From Cytophagales bacterium WSM2-2 (GTDB lineage Bacteria; Bacteroidota; Bacteroidia; Cytophagales; Cyclobacteriaceae): a stretch of 64,000 bases of DNA. Every line of letters starts with the position of its first letter. Within the stretch, counting starts at the first letter, position 1. The DNA is taken from assembly GCA_015472025.1 (NCBI GenBank), contig BNHL01000001.1:5134001-5198000 (forward strand), written 5' to 3'. The translations under genes and the position numbers were made by a program. This document shows positions 55,330 to 62,805 of this stretch, piece by piece. The notes under the pieces are model-generated. The model had not been told where the DNA came from. It made no database searches and saw nothing but the letters and a program-made list of their open reading frames with translations.

Positions 55330-55962
55330 ATGAACTTGAAATATGAACTACAAACTATCATTTCAAGAGCTGGCCAAAATTCAAAAGGAAATCTTATTGA
55401 AGCAGCAACCTACCACCTTGGAAAAAGCAAGGAAACAGGTAGAAACACTCAAGCAGACGAGTTCACAAAAAATCAAGAGGCAGAGAAGCTAACGGCTTGG
55501 ATTCATGAAGCTAAGCTATGGATCAAAGAGGTTAATGAAAGCAGATTTATAGCGAGAGGTGCTGAACAAAGAGTTTACCTGGACGCGGATCCTAAATATG
55601 TCATCAAGCTAAACGATTCTATTTTCTACGAATACTGGCTTGACTATTTTCACAATCTATTGATTCATAACTTTCTATTCCCCCAAACTGCATATGAACT
55701 GATCGGCTTTTATGCAGAGAATAACGTGCTGCATGCTGTAGTCAGGCAGGCCTTCATCGAGATTACGGAGCCCACAAATCCGGCGATAGTCAAAGAATTT
55801 CTAACTGCCAATGGATTTCAATTGAAAAAGAATAATGATTATTTCAGCCAGGAAGCCGGAATTATTCTGGAAGATTTGCATGACGAAAATGTGTTGACTA
55901 ACAAAGGAACGTTGTTCTTCATTGACACTGCTTTTTATTTAATGCCTTCATTCTTCGGCTGA
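55330..55962 (+). CDS. Kinase-like protein of the polyvalent-protein type
   Basis: This 210-residue protein resembles the kinase domain found in polyvalent proteins of phages and conjugative elements. FIARGAEQRVYLDADPKYVI looks like a nucleotide-binding loop followed by the ATP-contacting Lys (VIKLN). LEDLHDENVLTN matches the catalytic DxHxxN loop, and FFIDTAF gives the metal-binding Asp. The first 45 residues are a separate basic segment. It is a stand-alone gene between repeat elements, with no phage genes nearby, so it is probably a mobile-element remnant or a domesticated kinase. Confidence 0.7.
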   Translation: MNLKYELQTIISRAGQNSKGNLIEAATYHLGKSKETGRNTQADEFTKNQEAEKLTAWIHEAKLWIKEVNESRFIARGAEQRVYLDADPKYVIKLNDSIFYEYWLDYFHNLLIHNFLFPQTAYELIGFYAENNVLHAVVRQAFIEITEPTNPAIVKEFLTANGFQLKKNNDYFSQEAGIILEDLHDENVLTNKGTLFFIDTAFYLMPSFFG

Positions 55963-56019
55963 TTCTTCTCAAAAAGTTTAGGTCGATCCGTTCCCACAAA
56001 AAAACCATCGCTACTCCAA

Positions 56020-56078
56020 AGCAAAACTGCATTCGCTTTGCGCCTGCCTTTGCCGAAGCGGCTACGCGCAGGCAGGTG
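56020..56078. repeat. Dispersed inverted-repeat element, copy 3
   Basis: AAAACTGCATTCGCTTTGCG is followed by GCCTGCCTTTGCCGAAGC and GGCTACGCGCAGGCAGG. It is the reverse complement of the copy 1 hairpin part, with CCTGCC/GGCAGG arms. Confidence 0.75.
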
Positions 56079-56143
56079 AAATAAACCTTGTAACTATTTG
56101 CTATCTCTGAAGTATTCCTGTTGTAGCTCAAAATTCAACAGCC

Positions 56144-56848
56144 ATGAAACACGCCACCACTCTCCTGCTCTGCTTCTTTGCCTTTGCCATCACGGCCACT
56201 GCGCAAACCAAAGTCAACGCCAGCGACATCATCAAACAAATAAACGAAGGCCGCGATGTATCGTACAGCAACGCGGTGATTGAAGGCAACCTCGACCTGA
56301 CTAACCTCACCAACCGTGTGGAGAAGCGTCACTCCGGCAGCCACACGAACGCCATGCGACACGACAACCAGTTCTTTGTAAGCACCGTGACTGTAGCGCT
56401 TACTTTTACCAACTGCACTTTCTCGGGCGATGTGATTGCCTTCTATAGCACCTGCTGCGGTGACCAGACCTATGCCGCCAACTTTGAAAAAGACGTGATC
56501 TTCAAAAATTGTACTTTCAACCAGGCCAGTGAATTCAAATATTCTGAGTTTGCCCAGGCGGCTTCTTTCTCCGGTTCTATGTTCAATGATGTGGCCAATT
56601 TCAAGTATGCCGAGTTTGCCAATGGCCCCGCTTTCGACAATGTGAACTTTGACAGCGGTGCCGACTTCAAGTACACGGAGTTTCCAAAGGAGACATCTTT
56701 CGAAAAGGCCACCTTCAACGACATGGCGGATTTCAAATATTCCAAATTCACTTCTCCCTTAAATATGACAGGCACCACCTTTCAGGGCCATGGCGAATTC
56801 AAGTACACGCGACTGGATGGCGGGAGCTTCAAACCCTACCGGAACTGA
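56144..56848 (+). CDS. Exported repeat protein, pentapeptide-like, with a 22-residue period
   Basis: The 234-residue protein has a signal peptide (MKHATTLLLCFFAFAITATA). From about residue 120 it has four 22-residue units that begin FKYSEF, FKYAEF, FKYTEF and FKYSKF, ending with a partial FKYTRL. Phe recurs at unit positions 1, 6, 12 and 17, a 5-6-5-6 spacing instead of the strict 5 of classic pentapeptide repeats. A beta-solenoid is likely. Two adjacent Cys (STCCGD) lie before the repeats. The function is unknown. Confidence 0.8.
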   Translation: MKHATTLLLCFFAFAITATAQTKVNASDIIKQINEGRDVSYSNAVIEGNLDLTNLTNRVEKRHSGSHTNAMRHDNQFFVSTVTVALTFTNCTFSGDVIAFYSTCCGDQTYAANFEKDVIFKNCTFNQASEFKYSEFAQAASFSGSMFNDVANFKYAEFANGPAFDNVNFDSGADFKYTEFPKETSFEKATFNDMADFKYSKFTSPLNMTGTTFQGHGEFKYTRLDGGSFKPYRN

Positions 56849-56874
56849 TTTCTATTTTCAAAAAAAGAATGTCA

Positions 56875-56985
56875 CCTGCCTGCGCGTAGCCGCTTCGGCA
56901 AAGACAGGCGCAAAGGCCGCAAATAGTTACTAAGGCACACACAAAACAAGACTTAGTCATTCTTTGCGGCTTTGCTTGAAAAGAA
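56875..56985. repeat. Dispersed inverted-repeat element, copy 4
   Basis: It starts CCTGCCTGCGCGTAGCCGC and has CAGGCGCAAAGGCCGCAAAT, later matched by TTTGCGGCTTTGCTTG in inverted orientation about 50 bp on. It shares the CCTGC...GGCAAAG hairpin with copies 1 and 3. Confidence 0.7.
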
Positions 56986-57015
56986 ACAGGCAGTAATAGT
57001 CTTTGTCCGCAAAAC

Positions 57016-57047
57016 AAAAAAGAGTCGCTCTCAAGTGACTCTTTTTT
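57016..57047. terminator. Bidirectional intrinsic terminator
   Basis: AAAAAAGAGTC (57016-57026) and GACTCTTTTTT (57037-57047) form an 11-bp stem with A and T runs on both sides. It ends the minus-strand lipoprotein gene (stop at 57070) and can also act on plus-strand readthrough from the repeat-protein gene. Confidence 0.88.
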
Positions 57048-57069
57048 TTTAAAGCTCTTTTCGGATAAA

Positions 57070-57801
57070 CTACTGGCAAGCAGGAAATGAGTTTAACATA
57101 AACTGGCTTGATCCCTTCGTGTTCGAACAACTAAAACCAATTTTCGTGACATTCAGTGTAAAATCTGACTTGATATCTGCAACGTAAACCTGGTTAAATA
57201 GCGCACCGTTTACTTGCACGATCTTACCTGCACCGGCAGGTAAAATAGTCCAATCATATACTGCACTCTTTTGGTTAATCAGTTCATCCACCGTAAAATA
57301 TCCACTGACTGTACCTGTTTTTGGATCAAAGCATACCTCCTTCGGCAAGTATGATACGCTCAATTTATTCGGTATGATATTAACTGGTTTCGAAGCCCAG
57401 GTGACGAGCTTGCCTTCCCCGGGTTTGCAGTCAGCGGCAGGTCCCAAAAGACTGATCGTTCCTCCGCCATTTGACATCGTGGGTGCGACTACCAAATTGG
57501 GGTCACTGGGGGAGCTCATCATTTTGAGGTCTCCTGAAACATTCCATGTATATACCCAGCTGGCTTTATTCGCCGGGTCACTTAGGTCAATGCCGTTCAC
57601 AACGAGATCATAAACAGCACCGCCCGGATCACAGAGTTCTGCAATTATCGGGTCCGGTCCCTGGATCGTAATCGTTGCATTACACAAGTCCGATCCGGCC
57701 GGGATATCAGTGCCGGTGCAGCCGGAAATATGCAATAACAAAGAAATGCAGGCAGCACTCATGATGGTGAGAAAGGCTGTTTTGATAAAGGAAATTTTCA
57801 T
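57070..57801 (-). CDS. Putative lipoprotein of unknown function
   Basis: The 243-residue protein has a signal peptide followed by a lipobox-like LLLHISGC, with Cys near residue 28, so it is likely a lipoprotein. The mature part looks like two beta-sandwich (PKD/Ig-like) domains (ITIQGPDPIIAELCDPGGAV, then SVSYLPKEVCFDPKTG). No enzymatic motif is seen. It has its own terminator. The gene stands between repeat elements. Confidence 0.75.
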   Translation of the reverse strand: MKISFIKTAFLTIMSAACISLLLHISGCTGTDIPAGSDLCNATITIQGPDPIIAELCDPGGAVYDLVVNGIDLSDPANKASWVYTWNVSGDLKMMSSPSDPNLVVAPTMSNGGGTISLLGPAADCKPGEGKLVTWASKPVNIIPNKLSVSYLPKEVCFDPKTGTVSGYFTVDELINQKSAVYDWTILPAGAGKIVQVNGALFNQVYVADIKSDFTLNVTKIGFSCSNTKGSSQFMLNSFPACQ

Positions 57802-57956
57802 AAAAGAATAGTTGGGTTGTGTGGGTTGTGTTTTGATACTGCCTAAAAGTGTTATAAAAAACAGTGCGAACGTCCTGTTGTCTTGAGATCAGCGTAAAGC
57901 GTTTAGTAAACTGCAGTAATGGGTAGTCTTTGGTAGCTGGTTGGCATGCACTTTTT
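57802..57956. other. Intergenic stretch before the inverted-repeat element
   Basis: About 150 bp without a gene or clear motif. Together with the element at 57957-58093 it forms the 340-bp gap between the lipoprotein and the JAB gene. Confidence 0.35.
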
Positions 57957-58093
57957 TAACCGCAGAGAACGCAGAGGTGCGCAGAGAGTTAAATGCATTT
58001 TTAGCCACAGAGTTCTCGGGATACACAAAGCTTTATCAATATCAGTTGCGATAGTCTCAAAGTCCTCTGCGATCTCTGCGCACTTTGCGGTTA
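57957..58093. repeat. MITE-like inverted-repeat element
   Basis: Left end TAACCGCAGAGAACGCAGAG and right end CTGCGCACTTTGCGGTTA are inverted copies with a few mismatches. TTAAATGCATTT occurs inside and again at the right edge (58091-58102). The 137-bp element has no coding capacity. Its right end runs to 50 bp before the JAB gene. It belongs to a family different from the four CCTGC elements nearby. Confidence 0.75.
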
Positions 58094-58142
58094 AATGCAT
58101 TTTCACCGAAATCCTTTAACTTTCTGTCTTACATCTCTCTTC

Positions 58143-58757
58143 ATGGATATTCCTCTCTCCGACTCCGACCTCATAAAAATCCTCAACTCCGATGATCTCT
58201 ATGGCATCATGCAGCGGGTGTTGCTGCGCGAAAACAAAATAGACCGCAACCGCGAGCACTTTTGGGTAGTGGGCCTGGAGATGAACAACCGCATCCTGTT
58301 TATTGAGATGATCAGCATGGGCTCGGTAAAGGAAACCATTGCCGAGCCGATGGAGGTATTCAGCCTGGCGCTACAAAAACGTGCCGTGAAGATCATACTC
58401 GTACACAACCACCCTACAGGCGAACTCTCCCCTTCCGATGCCGACAAAAACCTTACCGACCGCCTCATACAAGTGGGCATGATTGTAAACACCGAAGTAA
58501 TAGACCACCTCATCATTGCCGAAAAAAGCTTCATGAGCTTTGCCGACACCGGCCTGCTTGCCGAACTGAAGAAAAGCACGAAGTGGGTACCGGCTTATGA
58601 ATTGAGAAAACGGTGGGAGAAACAGGCTATGGAGATTGGCCGTAGAACTGAAAGACTAGAAATTGCCAGAGAGCTTAAGAAAAGAAATATTCCCGTGAAG
58701 GAGATTGCTGAGATCACGGGGTTGTCGGAGGAAGAGGTGGAGGGGATAAAGAAGTAA
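58143..58757 (+). CDS. RadC/JAB-domain protein without the HhH region
   Basis: From the ATG at 58143 the 204-residue protein has a JAMM metalloprotease-fold domain. Its metal motif HNHPTGELSPSDAD (88-101) gives H-x-H-x7-S-x2-D. The N-terminal helix-hairpin-helix of true RadC is missing. The last 30 residues (IARELKKRNIPVKEIAEITG, then LSEEEVEGIKK) resemble the helical tail of Rpn/PD-(D/E)XK transposase-like nucleases. Such short JAB proteins are common on mobile elements. It converges with the HEPN gene. Confidence 0.87.
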   Translation: MDIPLSDSDLIKILNSDDLYGIMQRVLLRENKIDRNREHFWVVGLEMNNRILFIEMISMGSVKETIAEPMEVFSLALQKRAVKIILVHNHPTGELSPSDADKNLTDRLIQVGMIVNTEVIDHLIIAEKSFMSFADTGLLAELKKSTKWVPAYELRKRWEKQAMEIGRRTERLEIARELKKRNIPVKEIAEITGLSEEEVEGIKK

Positions 58758-58769
58758 TCACTACTTAGT

Positions 58770-59459
58770 TCAAGAGGCCTTAAGGTATTTTCTATTAGTT
58801 AATGCATCCATAACTGTTTGCTTAACTTCTCGCATAATTCTAAGGGCTGCATTCGTCAGACCCTCCAACTCGTCTCTACTTAGTCCTTCTCTAGCAGCTC
58901 CATGAGCGATTTTATTTCGATAGTTAAGTAACTTATTAATTTCTCCTTCTATGGATTCAAAACTGTCATGAGAAAATCCAAGTCTAAATAAATTCTTGCG
59001 TAATACGACAGGCTTTAGATTTGATTCCATGTCCACTACGTCATCAGGTATTAGAACAGTCCTCTCGTTAAAATTATCGGATTCTTCCACAAAATCCTTA
59101 TCCCGTGCAAACCGATGAAGTTTTTCATCATTTGGCAGAGAATTCCTGAAGACTTGATTTTTCTTATCAGGATTACGCAAGGCATTAAACAGGTCAGCCA
59201 ATGAGGCCGCTGCAATGGAAAAATTTGCTTCCTTACATTTAATGGATTGTCTGTTTACAGCATTGACATACAGAGTAAAAGCAAATTTGCAAAAACCTTC
59301 AAAATGAGCATACAGAAGTAAAACAATCGCTCTTCTGAACTGATCCTTTTGGGGTTCCGTTGGTACATTTACCAGTTGATTTTGAAAGAAGCGTATCTCG
59401 TCAGTTCGCCAAGTGTGGTCTTCTTCTATTTCATTCCATATGCTCTCAAGAAAAGTCAT
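58770..59459 (-). CDS. HEPN-domain nuclease, MAE_28990/MAE_18760 family
   Basis: From the ATG at 59459 the 229-residue protein is mostly helical. It carries the HEPN RNase motif R-x4-H in NYRNKIAHGAAR (Arg181, His186), preceded by YAHFEGFCKFAF near residue 50, which is typical of this family. HEPN proteins of this kind are predicted RNases used in toxin-antitoxin and phage defence. An upstream start at 59504 would overlap the DUF262 gene by 35 bp. It is the last gene of a methyltransferase-DUF262-HEPN operon. Confidence 0.85.
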   Translation of the reverse strand: MTFLESIWNEIEEDHTWRTDEIRFFQNQLVNVPTEPQKDQFRRAIVLLLYAHFEGFCKFAFTLYVNAVNRQSIKCKEANFSIAAASLADLFNALRNPDKKNQVFRNSLPNDEKLHRFARDKDFVEESDNFNERTVLIPDDVVDMESNLKPVVLRKNLFRLGFSHDSFESIEGEINKLLNYRNKIAHGAAREGLSRDELEGLTNAALRIMREVKQTVMDALTNRKYLKAS

Positions 59460-59469
59460 GCACAATAAC

Positions 59470-60600
59470 TTATATTCCTTGTAGTGCTTTTTCAACTGCC
59501 TCAATCCGGCTTTTCAGTTGACCACTTGAATTTTTCCCTCCCCCAGTAGTTAGTGAAATAAATTCCTGGGTAAGCTTTAATGTTTCCAGAGCGGTAGAAA
59601 TCTTGTCAAGTTGATCTTTATTTTCAAGATCAATTGAACCGAGAACTGATTGAATGCCTAATGTTATGGACTCGAATTGCAGGACACCAAATGCGGCAGT
59701 TATTTTATTTCTTAATTTATTAGCTGGGCCAAAAGCTTTTTCTTTAAGACTATGCGTCAGCACCTTAAAAGTCTTCTCGAAAATTTTCTTCTCTTCTTCG
59801 TAATTAAATTCAACATTAATATTCGGATCAGATACTGCTTCCATAAATTCCGTTAAGAAATCTGCAATATCATGTTTGAAAGCAGGGCGGTTGTTCTTTA
59901 AGGCGAAAAATCTAAGTATTAGTTCTTTATCAAAAGCTGCAAGGTGCTGCTCATCGGTCAGATGCAACGTGCAGGTCTCAAAATCAGGATTCTTACTCAA
60001 TTCATTTATAAAATCAATAAAAGCGGGATTGAGCAATCTTATCGTACAGTTTCTCACTTGCTGCTGGCTAAGTATTTCTCCGCCAGTATTCAGTCGTTTA
60101 AACATGTGATATTTAAAATGTGAGTCACTTCCCTTTCTAACAACTTCAACCCGTACAAACGCTCTTTTCAATCGAATCTGCAAAGCTGTTCCTAAATCGT
60201 CAAACGTCTTTCCATTAAGTTCCTTTACAATATCGCAATCAGTGAGCGTTAGTTTATCACCGGTTTTAACAGGTGTTTCGAGGTGAGGGGCATCGAGTTT
60301 GCCGCGGAAATGCAGATAAGAAGATATTCGTTGAAGACCATCTATAAGCAAATATTTACCTTCATCCTCTTCCACAACATAAATTGGAGGTACTGGCATT
60401 TCCAGAAGCAATGATTCAATGAAGCGAGAGCGAGAACCCTCACTCCATCTAAAAAGTCGCTGAAAATCCGGACTAATATTAAGTTCATCCATGTTCTTCA
60501 TGTCCAAGATTTCATTGAATGACAAATCCAAACTAGACGTATGAACATTTTTGGATTTTTCCTCGACTGCCTTGATTAAGTCGATCACTTGGTCTGCCAT
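59470..60600 (-). CDS. DUF262 (ParB/Srx-like) domain protein
   Basis: The 376-residue protein has a DUF262 domain in the first half. NISPDFQRLFRWSEGSRSRF (41-60) and LIDGLQRISSYLHF, with the DGLQR nucleotide motif (87-91), are the two signature blocks shared with GmrS. The second half is helical and lacks the DUF1524 HNH nuclease motif of GmrD. DUF262 proteins use or bind nucleotides and act in restriction of modified DNA and other defence systems. It sits between the methyltransferase (21 bp upstream) and the HEPN gene (10 bp downstream). Confidence 0.88.
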   Translation of the reverse strand: MADQVIDLIKAVEEKSKNVHTSSLDLSFNEILDMKNMDELNISPDFQRLFRWSEGSRSRFIESLLLEMPVPPIYVVEEDEGKYLLIDGLQRISSYLHFRGKLDAPHLETPVKTGDKLTLTDCDIVKELNGKTFDDLGTALQIRLKRAFVRVEVVRKGSDSHFKYHMFKRLNTGGEILSQQQVRNCTIRLLNPAFIDFINELSKNPDFETCTLHLTDEQHLAAFDKELILRFFALKNNRPAFKHDIADFLTEFMEAVSDPNINVEFNYEEEKKIFEKTFKVLTHSLKEKAFGPANKLRNKITAAFGVLQFESITLGIQSVLGSIDLENKDQLDKISTALETLKLTQEFISLTTGGGKNSSGQLKSRIEAVEKALQGI

Positions 60601-60621
60601 AATACAAATTGTTAGTTAATG

Positions 60622-61902
60622 TTATTTCTTTAGGAACAAAACACTCTCGGTTGCCTTTAGAGATCTATTATATTTTTTTACCGCGGGGTTAATTCCTACC
60701 ATATTTTGAGAAGTCAAGAAATCCTTGCGCTTGGTTAAGGAAAGATTATTCACTTCAGACATTTCTGTAATTATTTTAGGGAGGTCATTGTGGATATCCT
60801 TATAGTATGAATCTTGTACAACCAATACACTTACCCCGTTAGGTTTCAATATGCGGCTTATTTGATTTAAAGATTTATACATTGAGTCGAAGTATTGCAC
60901 ATGGTTCTTATAGTAGTATGATTGACTTGCCTTTGATTCATGTCTTGAAATACTATTCAATAACGAAACACAAGTTGGGCCCCAATTCTCTTCCACCGCT
61001 GAAGATGCTTTTGGAACAGTTGAAGTACCTATCAGTTGCCTGCGTAAACTATCCAACATGTCTTCATCAAAACCAAGTAACGTCAATTCGGGCATTGTTG
61101 CCACTGCATAGTCAATTCGAGTGCAATAAGGCGGTGAGGTTATTATCAAGTCAATGATAGATGTTTGCAGAGGGGATAAACAAGATGAGCCTACACCTAC
61201 GTGCACTCTACTTCCCTTATCAGACCTGCACGGAAATAGGTCAACCATCGTTCTCACTTCAGCTAAAAAAGCGGCAGCAACCGAGTCAAAATTTGGTCTT
61301 AATTTGTTAACTCCCGATTTGGGTTTCTTTATCCAAGTTGGATTTGAGGTTTTAAATGGGTCAAGTATTTCCCTTAAGACTCTGAATATAGCAACATAAT
61401 AGAAGGCGGCTAGTGTGGATATATCCTCAACACTTTTTGCACTATTAAGTAATCGATACTTTTTTTCATCAATCAATATTTTTTGTATGGAACGTTCAAT
61501 TTTCCTGAAACCATTACTACCACTAGACAAAAACCAAATGTTTAGTGGATCATTAGACTCACCTTCGTAGTCCTTGAACTGTCTTGCTTTATTTACTATC
61601 TCAATACTTAGTGGGATCAAACTTGATTTTTCGATACTTGGAAGCAAGCTCGCTTTCGCTGCAATTACCATTACCGGATTTAAATCATAGCCATAAGCTG
61701 TAAATCCTTTTTCAAAGGCAGCACTAGTTGTCGTACCGCTACCATTCCAAGGATCTGCAATACAAGCACTCTCACTTAATTTGAAAGAGTCTATTAATGA
61801 AGAAACGAATTCTTTTGAGAAGCCTGCGTAGTATGGATACCAAGACTCCTTGACCTGCGTATTTCTCTTTTGTTTAGGGCTTTGAATAATCTGTTCGGGC
61901 AT
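60622..61902 (-). CDS. DNA methyltransferase (N4-cytosine or N6-adenine type)
   Basis: The 426-residue protein has AdoMet motif I as ADPWNGSGTTTSAAF (49-63), followed by YGYDLNPVM (70-78). The catalytic motif IV is TSPPY (255-259), about 200 residues later. The motif order is I then IV, and both look intact. There is no restriction-endonuclease gene of a known type beside it. It is the first gene of an AT-rich three-gene operon. The TSPPY form is more often N4-cytosine but does not settle the base. Confidence 0.88.
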   Translation of the reverse strand: MPEQIIQSPKQKRNTQVKESWYPYYAGFSKEFVSSLIDSFKLSESACIADPWNGSGTTTSAAFEKGFTAYGYDLNPVMVIAAKASLLPSIEKSSLIPLSIEIVNKARQFKDYEGESNDPLNIWFLSSGSNGFRKIERSIQKILIDEKKYRLLNSAKSVEDISTLAAFYYVAIFRVLREILDPFKTSNPTWIKKPKSGVNKLRPNFDSVAAAFLAEVRTMVDLFPCRSDKGSRVHVGVGSSCLSPLQTSIIDLIITSPPYCTRIDYAVATMPELTLLGFDEDMLDSLRRQLIGTSTVPKASSAVEENWGPTCVSLLNSISRHESKASQSYYYKNHVQYFDSMYKSLNQISRILKPNGVSVLVVQDSYYKDIHNDLPKIITEMSEVNNLSLTKRKDFLTSQNMVGINPAVKKYNRSLKATESVLFLKK

Positions 61903-62086
61903 CCAAATGTATTTTTAAACAAATATAGAGCTCCTCTCGAACAGATACGCGCTCTAGCAAAAATACTTACCCACTGCCCCCCTTGACGGAGTTCTCCGGC
62001 AAGCTTTGAAGACCTAACCATCTTAACGAATCACTGCCTTTGATGTAACCAGAAAATTTCCGTAGCATTGAACACTAACTTATTGT

Positions 62087-62611
62087 ATGGAGAAGTTTCA
62101 AACCAGCATTTTTGAGAGAAGCAAAGAAAAAAGCAGGAAGCGTCTGATCTATAACATTGCAATTTTTGGAGCCATTGCTGCCATCTGGATGTTCTGCCTG
62201 GTCGGATTCCCGTTTACCAATGTAAGACTCGGTTTAGTAACGGCCATAGGTCTATCCGTTACCCTGGTGGGTATCAAGATGTACGATGACAAGTACATGG
62301 GCATAACAGCTTATGGAGACAGGAGCGCGAACCTGGTCATCGCTGAGCAGTACTTGGAAATTCGTGATATAAGAATTTCATATACTGAGCTTACCAACCT
62401 GGTGATCTACGTGGAAGAATATTTAGGCATGCCCAAAGAGTTTTTCGGTACTCACCACGGTGGGAACAATAAAATTGAATTTAGTCATAAGGGAAAGTCG
62501 GTCTCTATTAATTATGTAATCAAGAACAAGGAGGATTATAAAAGAGTCAGCCTGCTGGTGGATGGGATAGAAAAAAATCCTGAACTCAAGAAGTACCTGC
62601 GCAAACTCTAA
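62087..62611 (+). CDS. Small membrane protein with a PH-like domain
   Basis: The 174-residue protein has a basic N-terminus, two hydrophobic helices (IYNIAIFGAIAAIWMFCLVG and GLVTAIGLSVTLVGI) and a soluble C-terminal half (YLEIRDIRISYTELTNLVIY, then GKSVSINYVIKNKEDYKRV) of bacterial PH-like character. The function is unknown. It is general in architecture to the protein at 49530. Confidence 0.7.
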   Translation: MEKFQTSIFERSKEKSRKRLIYNIAIFGAIAAIWMFCLVGFPFTNVRLGLVTAIGLSVTLVGIKMYDDKYMGITAYGDRSANLVIAEQYLEIRDIRISYTELTNLVIYVEEYLGMPKEFFGTHHGGNNKIEFSHKGKSVSINYVIKNKEDYKRVSLLVDGIEKNPELKKYLRKL

Positions 62612-62805
62612 TCTGGGATTCCCGCCCTTGCCAGTGTTTCTTCATCGAGCATGGAAATTTCTTTTACTTGTCGTAAAAGGTTTTTATCGGAACATCCTCA
62701 TTGCTAAGAATCTTGTATAGCAGAGGACTTAAGGATTCTTGCCATTCTCTCGGCAGAACAGCAAATAAAAATTAACTTGCGCATCCAAAATTTGGCTGTC
62801 CCTTC
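62612..62805. other. Intergenic region upstream of argS
   Basis: About 190 bp with no gene. It should hold the argS promoter, but no convincing box or T-box-like structure was seen. Confidence 0.35.
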
